Origin: Bimastos eiseni
Taxonomy: Eukaryota; Annelida; Clitellata; Crassiclitellata; Lumbricidae
Direction of reading: 5' to 3'
Length of the DNA: 64,000 bases
Assembly: GCA_959347315.1 (NCBI GenBank)
Contig: OY365811.1
Coordinates: 27,712,145 to 27,776,144 of the forward strand
The position numbers and the translations under genes are program-made. Positions 46,841-58,492 of this stretch are shown here, one piece after another. Under the pieces are notes generated by a model. The model was not told where the DNA came from and ran no database searches. It saw nothing but the letters and a program-made list of their open reading frames with translations. The first letter of the stretch is position 1, and the number at the start of each line of letters is the position of its first letter.

Positions 46841-48840
46841 CACAGGGTGGGCCATTAAAAAGTAACCGCCTAAGGTTTGTTGCTAATATTTCGGCCAAAG
46901 GTAGAGATTAGTAAATGAATTATCACAGGCATAAAACCCATTCATATCTATATATAATGGCCAAATTAGAATGAAATGTTTCAAACAGCACAAAAGTTAT
47001 GTCACTTTTAATGAGTCCCACCACGATTTTTTGATGGTCAAAAACATTCAATGCAGGAAATAGTAACAAAAACGATTTTACGAAGTCACTTCAATTCTCT
47101 CATCGTTTTTGGCCTCGATCGCAGATTGTGGTATTTCTCGAGCATATACACACCCGATACTCCATGAGGCTCAAGTTCGGTGAGCTTGGGGCCATTGGTC
47201 CTTCTCAATGGAACCAGGGCAATTGAACTTGAGCCAATTTTGCGTGAGGCAAGCAGTATGAGCTGGTGCCTCGTCTTGCTGAAAGATGAATCCAGCTGGC
47301 ATCCACTTTGGCTTTCTCATCAACAAAATGACTTTGACAACAAAATAAACACCCGCCGATACCATAACATGTGGTGCGAACTTCTTGCGTTCAACAGTCA
47401 GTCAACCAGGTTTCACATAGGATTTCTTGCCGCTGGACCAAACACGATTGTTTTGGTAGTTGGTTGGTGGATTGAGGTACAAGTTCTTCTCATCCGTGAG
47501 TGTCGAGGGTTTGCACTCTCGCCACTCCTTCTTGATGACGAGAGTATCCGCTGGTTCTTTCCTTTATCACTAAGCTCAGCAACACGACTCACTTGATGGT
47601 TTTAATATGTATATTTAATTAAATATATACACACCACTCATCCTATCTACACTTACTGGAGTTATTAGTATCCTTTTGAAATGTTTCCCTGGTTAACGTT
47701 GGAGACGGGGTTCCCAACTACATTGATTACCCTTATCGTCAGAACGACCTAGCGTCTCCCCCAGTTCCGAAACAAGTCCCTGTTCCTTTGCTTGCTATGC
47801 TATATCAAACCTTCTAGAGGCGATTTCCTTCGCCATCCCAAACGCAAAACTCGTATCTCTATTGGACGACAGGTCACCTGCAGAAACCATTACTAAACCC
47901 TGGTTGGTCGGGTCTTGGCGTCCCTAACGTAATGTCAGATTCCTAGGGGCGTCCAGTTACTGTTTGACTAGCGGCTGTTATGTAATAAGGCTGGGCCTTA
48001 TTAGCATCATTGAATTCCATTACTACAGTCATACCGCCTAACAGATTGCACCGTTCGTGTCGGAATTGTCCCCTATTCATGATCCGTGTCAACTAGCCGG
48101 TCCAGGGGAAATCTTCAACTGATTCAGGAGTTTCTTGTCTGTGGGTCGTAGAGATGGAAGGGGTAGGCGTCCGCCTCGAGGTGTCAGGTTTTGCTGCTTG
48201 ACACTGTTGATATTTGCATATTCCTTGGTGTCTGTATTGAGGCCATCTGCTTCAGGCGAAGCCCATTGGTGTCTTCCATCTCATGTGTCAGGTAGACAGT
48301 CTCATCCTATGCTTCTGCTGTCGATTGATGACTTTTATATAGCGCCATCGTCCAGAGTGACGCGCATCACAGTGAGGAACACACGCTAACTCGTGAACAT
48401 TCAACCGGCATAGCAGAGCTCAGGAGTGTTCAAATTTCGGTGAGGATAGTCTGCCCAGCAACACGACGGAAAGGGATGTTTATTTACCAATTTGATCGAC
48501 TGCTCATTAAATGCCGTCAAAGTGGCGTCCATTCGCTTGTTCCCAGTTTCTCTTCTCAATAATAATGATAATTCTGAAGTTTGCTTTACAGCAATAACTT
48601 GAGAAGTGACTTCATAAAATCGTTTTTCTCACTTTTTTATGCATTGAATGTTTTTTGACAATCAAAAACCGCGGTTGTACTCAAAACCTTTATTCTGTTT
48701 AATATATTTTATTTAAATTTGGCCATTTTATGCAGGTATGAATTAGTTTTGAGCCTGAAAAATTTTTTTTAATAATCTCTTCCTTTGGCCCAAATATTAG
48801 CAAAAAACCTTAGGGGGTTACTTTTTAATAACCCACCCTA
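46841..48840 (-). mobile_element. Fossil mariner/Tc1-type transposon with nested insertion
   Basis: Inverted ends are CAGGGTGGGCCATTAAAAAG and TAGGGTGGGTTATTAAAAAG, extending about 60 bp through CTAAGGTTTGTTGCTAATAT-type sequence, next to TA on each side. The minus strand encodes mariner transposase pieces: FIFQQDEAPAHTACLTQNWL (second catalytic Asp) at 47290-47230, KDQWP, then frameshifted SSPNLSLMEYRV and LEKYHNLRSRPKTMRELK at 47200-47090. Upstream is KKFAPHVMVSAGV. Frameshifts and stops show it is dead. Confidence 0.88.
47589..48455. mobile_element. Insertion of about 870 bp inside the mariner
   Basis: The mariner is about 0.7 kb longer than usual. The interruption is flanked by the 12-bp direct repeat CAGCAACACGAC (47577-47588 and 48456-48467), as expected for a target duplication. 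The interior has no recognised coding capacity or terminal repeats, so its type is unknown. Confidence 0.45.
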
Positions 48841-50499
48841 TAAATAAATTAAATAAAACATTAAAATCTGAATTGTAACAATTCTATCAAGATATCTAAA
48901 TAAATAAAATGATAACAGAGTCCAGTTTACATGTTTTGGCTTCATAAGATAAAGGCAAGCAACAATGAGGCAATCAGGACTTGATATACATTGTTAACTA
49001 TCATATGACCCAAGTGGCCAATGCGGAACCAGAAATTTACTTACAGTTGGCTATGCAGAGTGGTTGGAACTGAAAGATAAATCGATGATAAGGAAACCAC
49101 AATTCCCTATAATCATTCACCACACTCCATCTTCCTCTGCCCCACCTATAATCGTTCACCCCACTCCATCTTCCTCTGCCCCATCTATTCCTCTAATCCT
49201 CGGGGTTTCCGTTTCATGATCCAAAATGAAGTTCATACCATAAGCCATCCAGTCCGCCTCCTTTGTATTTCTCTAACTCAAACTGTCAAACACAGCTTCA
49301 ACAATGGCCTGTTTCATGCCCTCTGTAGTCCCTTTGGGATACAGTTTGTCCTAGGGTATCTCTGGAAACCCTCCTCCCGAAAGGATGCTGCGGTCATGAA
49401 TATTCTGGTCCCCTGTGCTAAGCATTTGGGCAACGCTATGGAAATTATCAAAAGTGCCACTCATATTGGGCTTTTCAGACAAAAGATTCTAACTCCTCAG
49501 TGAAACAGAACTACACATAATCGTCCTTTTCTACCACGTGACCATCCTGTCAGTTTCAGGACTTTACACCCAGTACTAAGCTGTACTCACTCAACCATAG
49601 TCTTACAGCTTGTGTGGACTACAGTCCATGACTTGAGACTTTGTTTACCGCATAATCTCGCCATACATGCGCAGTACTAGAAGAGTTGAAACTAAACTAG
49701 GATGTTTAAATCAGCAGGCGTCCAAAGTCATTATAGTTATTGTTATTTTAAAGGATAACACAAACTACCATAGGACAGGACCATTAAGACCCATATGGTC
49801 CACTGGTAAACATCAATCTACATAAACCGCAGACATAACTATATACACAAGCCGAGCCAGAACTCTTGCAGATACACTGTATCTACCCTCCAGTAATAAC
49901 AACTACATGTACACTTTACATGTACAATATGTAAATGCACTACATAAATTTTACGCACATGCATAATTGTACATACATACAGACATAACTACGTGCACAA
50001 ATACATACAAAAATATGTACATAATACATGCATGCAAACAACCAAACATACTGGTACATAATTTATAGACCTACACATACACAGTATGATCTGTAGTCAG
50101 ACTGCTAAGAAAAGGCAGTGAAAACATTTTAAGATATGCACATACTTATGTACAAGCGTAGATATCATTTCTGTGGTAATCTTAAGCATCCTGTCCTCAT
50201 TAATTAATTAATTAATTCCCTCATTCATTTAGCAGTAGTATGAGACAGTAGCACAAATATAATCATATTAACTGTAATAACAGAGACTCATAAAAAACTA
50301 CTAACTTGTAACAGAACCACCATTCATGTAGAAGCCACACAGTAATGAATTAATAGGATTCCATTGCAGCCATATCTAATCGTCATTCTTCCACCCATTC
50401 CAATCAGTCTGGAATGTGGACAAGCGTCGGAAACTTGCCAAACAAACTTTCTTATCGGCTGGAAGTGTTATTCTCACCCAGTAAAAAGTCTGGATCATT
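48841..50499. other. Intergenic, nothing recognised
   Basis: A short direct repeat CACTCCATCTTCCTCTGCCCCA is at 49124 and 49160. No protein-like exon was identified. Confidence 0.45.
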
Positions 50500-50575
50500 G
50501 ATAACATGAGCGCTTGTGAATAAGCTGGTGCACTGTGCTTGGCTTTTAAGCAGCACTTCACAAGTTGCATTAAAA
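50500..50575 (+). repeat. CR1-like 3' tail fragment
   Basis: GAGCGCTTGTGAATAAGCTG, then GTGCACTGTGCTTGGCTTTT. It matches the tail block of the 17010-17513 element. Confidence 0.55.
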
Positions 50576-50795
50576 CACAACTTCTATCACTAGAGACAAT
50601 GGTCATACTATCCAAGCAAAGTATCAATGACAATACTATTTATTTTTTAACTTATTAAATTAAAACTGACAAACATCCGTGTGACCACATGATGTAGTAG
50701 AAATAGATGATAAGAAGTTTAACAGGAGTCGAACATTGCAACCTGCAAGGTACTCATCTGTCTCACTGATTATTTAGCTGGTTCTGTGTCTACAG

Positions 50796-51238
50796 TCCAA
50801 AGGTTCGATAGTCCAAAGTTTGGATAGTCCAGAGGTTCGACAGTCTGAAGATTGCATGGTGTCTGGTAGATAGGTGATAAGATTGCGATTTTAATGGTAG
50901 CTGGATTGATGAAAATAATGATGTCTGGCTAGAAGCTGAATTGCACCATTCTTTTAATTCATCCAGCTTCCATTTAATCCATGACTCTTTTCATATCAAT
51001 CCAGTTCCTAGTTTTACACATTCTTTTCATCAATTAATTCAGCTTCTAGATAAATTGATGTCGGAGTATAGAATCTTCTGAATATCGAACTCCGCCAAAG
51101 CTGGTCCTAAGCCCAGTTGAAAAAGGAGGATGGTTAGGGCGTGGGGTCAGCAGCCCCACCCCTATAAAAATGTTAACGCTACAGAAACGACAAGGAGCCA
51201 TCGAACCTTTGGACTATCGAACCTTCGGAATATCGAGT
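50796..51238. repeat. Inverted GGTTCGATAGTCCAAAG repeats flanking ~360 bp
   Basis: The left cluster (50802-50855) has AAAGGTTCGATAGTCCAAAG and two variants. The right cluster (51198-51238) has CGAACCTTTGGACTATCGAA and CTTCGGAATATCGA. A further inverted pair, CTAGAAGCTGAATT and AATTCAGCTTCTAG (50930 and 51037), lies inside. Probably a small non-autonomous DNA transposon; the target duplication is unclear. Confidence 0.5.
51083..51140 (-). repeat. Dispersed ~100-bp family, copy 5 (partial, divergent)
   Basis: The minus strand has CGCCCTAACCATCCTCCTTT, TCAACTGGGCTTAGGACCAGC and GGCGGAGTTCG. It is the most diverged copy. Confidence 0.45.
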
Positions 51239-51477
51239 GGACACCATTTAGCCAATGCCACCTAGCGAATGGAAGGATTAGCCAACACCATTGGGGTAGC
51301 TGAGATGGTCGTCATGCCAGCGTAGCACTTGAGTGCTGATGTTGGGTAGAGACAACATAATCCATTTGAACTTAATTAAAGAATGATGCACAGTGCATAC
51401 CCATTGCAATGTAATCGAGCATTTATAAAATTGGAGCAATTCAACAATTCTTTCTCTCCTTCCAATTCCTCTCCTCC

Positions 51478-52209
51478 ATACATCCGCCACCTCTCTCCAC
51501 CCTTCACCTCACTCCACTTTCACTTCACTCCTCTTTCCACCTTTCACTTCATTCCTCTTTCCATCTTTCACTTCATTCCTCTTTCACTTCACTCCTCTTT
51601 CCATTTTTCACTTCACCACTCTCCCACATGTCTCCTCTGCCCCGACATTTCCGTCATTTATCTTCTCTAACCCAACTTCATCTATCCTTCTTTCTCACCC
51701 ACTTTCTCCATTCCTCGTTTCTCTTATACATCCATCCCTCTTCCTCTCTCCATTCTTCCTCATTTCTCCCCTTCAGGTGTCCACTTCCTGCTTCTCCACT
51801 CTCACATTTCCTCCTCTCTAGTCACCCTTTATCCATCCTCCTCTTTCCTCCACCCTTCTTTGTCTCTCTTCCATATCCATTCTTCCTCCTCTCCATCTAT
51901 CAATCCACTGCTCTACTCATTCCACCTTCATTCCTCACAGTCACACAACACCTACCTCCTCTCTCCTTCCTCCCTTTATTCCTCCTCCATCCTTCCTATT
52001 TACCATTCCTCTCCTTCTCTCTCGTCATCTTCACCCTTTCTGATATCTCCTTCCTCCACTTGCCTCCATCCTTCCACGTCTCTCCCCACCCTTCCTTCCC
52101 CTACTACTCCTCTTCCACCATTCTCTGCTCTCTCCCCTCCTCCGTCCTTCCTTCTCCTCTCTTCATCTCCCCTGTTCCCTTCCATTCTCTCTCTCTCCTC
52201 CGACTCCAT
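51478..52209 (+). repeat. Long pyrimidine-rich tract
   Basis: About 730 bp is overwhelmingly C and T on the plus strand. A tandem CTTTCACTTCATTCCTCTTT block with a unit of about 24 bp spans 51520-51640. The open frames here are low-complexity Ser/Pro/Leu/His peptides and not convincing genes. Confidence 0.9.
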
Positions 52210-52861
52210 TCCTCATCTACAGGTGAGAATGGGTAAGATCAGAGCTTTTCACTGCTTTATTCCTTGAGAATATTGGAGCAGATCAATCCAAACAAAGCAG
52301 GCTCATAACTAACCTCATGTTAAGAGAGGGCAAATCCAAAGAATCACAACTACCAATATAAAGTCAGAGAAGGAGACAACGCCCCATTGACCCACTCTGG
52401 AGCTGCCCTAACACCATTAGGCTATTAACACTTATTGGTCATAATTATGTTAGCATAACTTAATTAAGCTAACCTGCATCCTGGATGCTGATGCATCTTG
52501 GCTGTGCCTAGTACAGTAAAGTTCAGCCGGACTCTACATGGCCAAGGATTGTTGCGATCACTCTACGCATGTGATCAAGACATCCAATGATGACGGTCTT
52601 CAATCGTTTTGAGGTTAGAAATAAGTGTCAATACAAACTGGGAAGCAAAAAGGAGTCTACCTTGCTCTTGCTATTATCAAGCCTGAACAGATACAATTAC
52701 AACGACTACTTCCCACTAATCCCACTACTTCCACTACTACTACTACTACTAATTTAATAATAATCAGAATAAAAATGATAATGATATTAAAAGTAATTAT
52801 AATATTAATAATAATAATCCTTTTCAACAAAACACTAAAACTTATGTTGGAGGCATAGGGG

Positions 52862-53304
52862 CACAAGGTATATGTAGTTGCTTCGTTCACTCAGCAGGTT
52901 CTGGTGGTCCCATTTGCTTGTACAGCAATAATGCAAAGGCTCTACATTGGCTTCCTGTCTGACAGCACATTGAGTTTAGAGTTACTCAATGCACTGTCAG
53001 ACAGGAAGAACCTGCAACAGATATACTAGTCTGGTGAGCCAAACTTGGCCTTGCACCTGACTACCAACAAATGACCGCTGTCAGCAGATATCAGAGGCAC
53101 ACGGTACATGTAGTTGCTTTGTTCACTCAGCGGGTTCTTGTGGTCCCATTTGCTTGTACAGCAACAATGCAAAACTGTGCATTTTCTGTGTTAGGAATAA
53201 AGGTTTGGAATGACCTCCTACTGGAGCTACACCTGTTCCCTAGATCATGCATAAAAAGATATGGTTCATGGTCATTCAAACACCTACACAGGCTGGAGTT
53301 TTGA
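52862..53304 (+). mobile_element. CR1-like LINE C-terminal fragment, internally duplicated
   Basis: ATMQNCAFSVLGIKVWNDLL then LELHLFPRSCIKRYGS (53161-53275) is the typical C-terminal AFSV-GPK-WNDLP-EL block of CR1/L2-like reverse transcriptases. An earlier piece reads ALHWLP (52936-52955). About 70 bp (GTTCACTCAGCAGGTTCT and following) occurs twice, at 52875-52940 and 53110-53175. A 25-bp inverted repeat lies between them. Confidence 0.72.
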
Positions 53305-53761
53305 GCGTTTCTGAGTAATTAACTTAAAGGGACACTACATGAATGAATGAATGAACGAACGAATGAACAAACGAATGAACTAACAAATGAGAACAATAAT
53401 AAGTATAAAAATAATAATAACAACAATTATAATAATGATAATAATTATTATGAATAATAATATGAATAATGAATAATACAGGCAGCGGACATGGTGGGCG
53501 GATAATTTGTAATGTCCAACTATTTAGCAAAAATACCGCGTAACAAGTAATCGTCAGAGTTGGTTTTTAGCATCGTCTAATGGATTAACAACTCGTGACC
53601 CGATTGATTATATTCACCACATCTTATTTGCAAGACCACAACACGATTGGTTTGTCAAACTTTCGTTTCAACTTATATGTAGCCGGGCATTTGAATTGAT
53701 GGCCGCTTGCCATGCTTTAAGGTCAGCAACGTCCACATTGCCAATGGCAACGATTACTGTT

Positions 53762-56695
53762 TAAATGGCGCCGCATTTGAAAACAAACCGAATTGAAACT
53801 AAGATGAGTCAAAAACCTTGTAAGGGCCAGAGGTTTGCGGGGTGTGTTGGTTGTCCTTCAAAACCCATGCCTCAGATGGCAAGATGCACCGGCACGGTCC
53901 TCGAACCGCCCCTTGTCCAGGTTCTGACCAGCCATCGGCGGACGGCCCTTTAAAGCATAAAAGATCTCTTTCTCACGGGTTCTGTCAACGGACGTTGGGC
54001 AGATCGCTTCTCACCTCTCACATCCTGCTTCACCCGGTCTTCTCATTAAGAGAATCCCAAAAGCAGCAAGGCCATCTTGTGCTGCTCTCCTGGCCGAAAT
54101 AATCCAAGCAATTGTAAGAGAACCAAATTGCGTTGCAAAATGGTTCGATTTGCTGGCCTTCGGTGGAACTGTACTAGTGAAGCCAAGAAGAGGTGGACGA
54201 AAGCACAATATGACCAAGATGATTTTGTCCCGCATTACTGAATGGGGACTGCAGGGGCCAGACCAGTCGACTAACGATGAATTGCCATCGACGTCAAGTC
54301 GTAAACTCAAGTCCGCTAAATGCGACCACGCCAGGTATTTAGCCTCAACAGTTGCAAGCAAGCTGGAGGAAGGCAATTTCAAAGCAGCCATCCGTCTCAT
54401 CTGCAGCGACGATAAGCCGGCGCTAGACACACCGGAAACTCTGGCCGCGCTTAAGAAAAGCACCCGCCTGCGCCAGTGGACAGGAGAACACCGTGTGATA
54501 CAGACAGTTCCGATCGCTTCATCCCGCTTCAAGTTTCTAAAGAAGATGTCGCTAGGGCAATCTCCTCTTTCCCTGTGGGTTCAGCTGGTGGTCCAGATGG
54601 CATAACTCCACAACACTTAATGGATCTGATGGCCTATGGAGTAGATGACAACATCGGGCAACATCTATCTGACCTTGTCAATCTGCTCCTAAAGGGAGGT
54701 CTATCCGAAGACGTGAATGAGGTCATCTATGGGGCAAACCTTTTAGCCCTGAGCAAGAAGGACGGAGGCATAAGACGGATCGCCGTGGGCTACACATGGC
54801 ATCGTCTGGCGGCAAAGTGCGCTAATTCGCATGCGGTAACAAGGCTGTCTCAACTGCTCACCCCCATTCAGCCTGGGGTAGGCATTCCAGGAGGCACTGA
54901 GGCACCTGTCCATGCGACACGTCGTTGGATAACTACAATGCCTGAAGACAGCGTCCTAGTGAAGCTCGACTTCGCCAATGCCTTTAACACTCTGCGCAGA
55001 GATTCTCTTCTAGAGGCAGTTGCTTGAGAGATCCCAGAGCTCTATCACTTTGCTCACGCTGCCTATTCAAATCGTCCACTGTTGCGCTATGGTTCAAACA
55101 TAATTCGATCCAAAGAAGGAACGCAGCAAGGCGATCCTTTGGGACCTCTGGAATTCTGTCTTGTGCTGCAATCGATTCTGATGAAGCTTCGATCGTATAT
55201 CTGGATGACCTGACATTGGGAGGTAACAAGGAAACAGTGGCCGACGATGTTCAATTAATCGAGCAGGAATCAAAGAATCTGGGATTGTTATCGAACCACA
55301 GCAAATGCGAAATCGCGTGTCACAACACCCAGATGCCGAACAATGACCCTGCGTTTCAAGAGTTCACGAGCATAGCCCTCGAGGACATAACCTTGTTGGG
55401 TGCACCTCTGATTCCAGGCCCAGCTGTGAACATGGTCGTTAATTCAAAGGCTAATGACCTCGAGAGGGCAATCGGAAGATTGTCCTTGCTTTATACACAT
55501 GACGCTCTGGTTCTGCTGAGAAACAGTCTAAGTGTACCGAAGCTCCTGTACAGTCTGCGCACAGCCGTCTGCGCTGATTGCCCGGGCTTGGCTCGGTTTG
55601 ATCAACTGCTGAGAGAAGGACTGTCAACCATTTTAAATGTGGACCTTGACAATGACAATGCTCCAGGCTTCTTTGCCGGTGAGAGATGGTGGTCTGGGAG
55701 TTCGTTGTGCATCTACGCTGGCACTTTCTGCCTGTCTGGCTTCTGCTGCTAGTACAAGCAATCTCCAGGCATGCATCCTACCAACAGAGTCTGCTGAGGA
55801 ACCATATGAACTTGCGAGTACAGCACTCAACGCTTGGAAGACCCTGACAGATGCAGAACCACCAATAGGAGCAGCGAGTCATCGCCAGAAAGAATGGGAC
55901 CTCCGATTCACAGACAAGGCATGGAAAGGTCTGCTGGAGTCCAATAACAATCCATGTGACCGTGCTCGCCTGCTAGCCTCACGAGCACCTCATTCTGGAG
56001 ACTGGATGCTAGCGCCCCCTGTGACTGCCCTAGGCCTGTGCCTCTCAAACGAGGATGTACGAATGGCAGCTGGGTTGAGGCTAGGAACGACGCTCTGCGA
56101 GCCACATTTGTGTCACCAATGTCAAGAGAGCGTCGACGCAAAAGGGCTCTAAGGACTAATTTGTAGAAGACGCAGCAGAAAACATCAACGACATAGCATG
56201 TTGAACGATGTCATCTGGAGAGCTCTTGGCAGAGCGAAGATTCCAGCACTAAAGGAACCTCTCGGCTTGGTAAGAGAAGATGGAAAGCGACCGGACGGCG
56301 TCACGCTCATTCCTTGGACACGTGGTCAATGTCTGGCATGGGATGTGACAGTGCCCGACACCTACGCCAAGTCACATCTTGTCGACACATCTATCAGAGC
56401 TGGTGAGGCAGCCGAACGTGCAGCTAAGATGAAGAGGGCCAAGTATTCCACCATAACCAACACCCACGACTTCGTAGCTCTCTCCTTGGAATCCGGCGGC
56501 GCTTGGAGCAGTGAAGGACTGCAGTTCATCTCAGAGTTGGGTAGTCAAATGAGTGCTGCAACCCACGATCCAATGGAGACGTCATTTCTGTTCCAACGTA
56601 TCTCGGTTGTTCTTCAGCGTGGGAACGCCGCCTGCCTCTTCGGGACATTGCCAAACTCACTTAGCTCACCCACATGGGCGATAACAGCATAATAT
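53762..56695 (+). mobile_element. Near full-length but broken non-LTR retrotransposon with C-terminal endonuclease-like domain
   Basis: The reading frame is split by frameshifts and one in-frame TGA (55026). Order: RIPKAARPSCAALLAEII region (54047-54100), GGPDGITPQHL, LVKLDFANAFNTLRRD (RT motif A, 54958-55000), EGTQQGDPLGPLEFCL (55114-55160), IVYLDDLTLGG (YLDD active site, 55193-55225), LLGAPLIPGPA, ARLLASRAPHSGDW, then a CHQC...RKHQRH zinc-binding stretch. It ends in DGKRPDGVTLIPW and CLAWDVTVPDTYAKSHL (56280-56385). The RPD...DVT core resembles a restriction-like (PD-(D/E)XK) nuclease. A (TAA)n tail follows at 56690. The family is widespread in invertebrates; clade assignment is uncertain. 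Confidence 0.88.
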
Positions 56696-57360
56696 AATAA
56701 TAATAATAATAATTAATAAAATGATAACAATAATAATAGATACTGCAATTACAACGACAGCACGACATGTGTTACATATGTTACAAAATAACTGATTTGA
56801 GCAAAACACATGATGTTATAAAATATAAATGAACTTACCGGAACAGTCAGAAAGGAAGCAGTGGTCGTTGTAAAAGCCAAGAGAGTGAAGTAATATTTAT
56901 GTATTGCCACCATAACAGGTAGTAAGTAAAACACGCAGCATCTGGATGAATGTTTATTTATTTCACATTGGGAGGATCAGAAAGAACTTCCTGCAGCTGA
57001 AAACACACAGACACAAAGATCTCAAACCTAAGAATATGATATTTCAAAATATGGCTTTTCAATTAGTTTACGTCCAGAGGACGTTAATGTCCTTCCCTTC
57101 CCAATTAACACAGATAAACGGGTAAAACTGGATTGAAAGACAGTATGCTATTGGAGACAACAGCAGAAATGAAGATTCCTGTAGCAAATGCTGCTACCAT
57201 ATAGTATGTAACGTACAGGGATGCTCACTTCAAAGGTAAACCATTCATTAGGCAAAATGGGGGAATATTTATTGAACTGAACAAATGAATGTACAAATTG
57301 AGTCTATTACGATATTCCTTTCCATTTTTTGCTAAGCTGCACCTTCTCAATCTTCAGACT

Positions 57361-57432
57361 CATTATTACTTGTTCACTGTATCTATCTTTGTCAGTATAT
57401 GTTCTTGTAAAGTAGACGAGACATAAAGTTCC
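57361..57432 (-). mobile_element. 72-bp inverted copy of the same LINE 3' end
   Basis: The reverse complement matches 58258-58335 with only a few differences, including the codons for NFMSRLLYKNI and the stop-region sequence ACAGTGAACAAGTAATAATG. It forms an inverted pair about 830 bp apart. Confidence 0.7.
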
Positions 57433-57974
57433 CAATAACAATATAATGGTAATGACAATAGTCATAAAATAAAAATAGGCTAATAATAGTAATAAATCTA
57501 CATTGGATTAAAAAAAACAAAAACAAATAGAAAAAAACATAAAGAAAAAAATAATAATTGCACTGATAATGACGACGAGTCGACGACGATGACACAATCA
57601 TGTATGACCAAAACTGTGATCCTGCATAAATACATGATAAAGGTCCCCTATATCATGTATATACAGAGACAAACTAAGGCAAGCTCAACATGTTGGTCAA
57701 ACACAGGTCCTCACACTTTTGGGCCTTCAGACTTGCAGAACAATTTTTTCAATATTTTATGACTGCAATTTATTAGGTCCAATCATCTTACAGGGATTTT
57801 AGTGTTCTTTAACGCATCATAAAATAATGGCATTATATTGTGTACACTATACAGAATAGACTCGTATTTTACGAATTTCAATTAGCCTACTACTGGTGTC
57901 ACCTCGATAATATATGTTAGTTAAATGTGCGTTATATATACACGCCATAAATACTTCACTGACAGTTCACAACC

Positions 57975-58492
57975 ATCGCTTCCTTAAGGTATGCCTTGCC
58001 CTCATTGTGGGGATACATGCAGCCACGAGATAGAGACCGGATTGAAGCATTTGTAAGAAGGATGAAGAGGGGCGGACACTTAACCACCTACCGCATCATT
58101 AGCAACGACTATGGCTGATGAAGCGGATAATCAACTGTTTAAGGCTGTAACTACTGATACCAATCACTTGCTAAGAAAACTTCTTCCACCAGCTAGGAAT
58201 AGCAAGTACAACTTAAGAGCCAGGCCGCATGGATTTGCCTTACCAACTAAAGATGATCGGAACTTTATGTCACGGCTACTTTACAAGAACATATGCTGAC
58301 AAAGGTAGATACAGTGAACAAGTAATAATGAGTCCGATGTTTACTGCACAGTCAGGTCTGGACTAACATATTATTAATAATGCATATATTATGGTTGTGC
58401 TATATATAGATTGTATATAGTTGTAAACTAAGTGGCGGTTTTGAGAGCTTGGTGTTCTCATTAAACGAAAATTGAATTGAATTGAATTCACA
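57975..58492 (+). mobile_element. CR1/L2-like LINE 3' end with GAATT tail
   Basis: Frames read RDRDRIEAFVRRMKRGG (58030-58085) then, after a +1 shift, MADEADNQLFKAVTTDTNHL and KYNLRARPHGFALPTKDD, ending NFMSRLLYKNIC and TGA at 58299. This is the standard C-terminus of a family of invertebrate LINE reverse transcriptases (ADD-LF-V..YNLR-R-H-F-L..NF--R-L-KD-Y). A 3' UTR of about 190 bp ends in a (TTGAA)n tail at 58470-58490. Confidence 0.8.

Noticed and set aside
47180..47596. 138-codon plus-strand frame
   Set aside because: It is the antisense shadow of the mariner transposase remnant.
51628..52267. Frames of 202 and 135 codons rich in Ser, Pro, Leu, His
   Set aside because: Low-complexity translation of the pyrimidine tract; no conserved features, and several phases are open together.
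58111..58299. 62-codon frame as a stand-alone small gene
   Set aside because: It is the recognised C-terminus of a LINE reverse transcriptase with a frameshift just upstream and a retroelement tail downstream.
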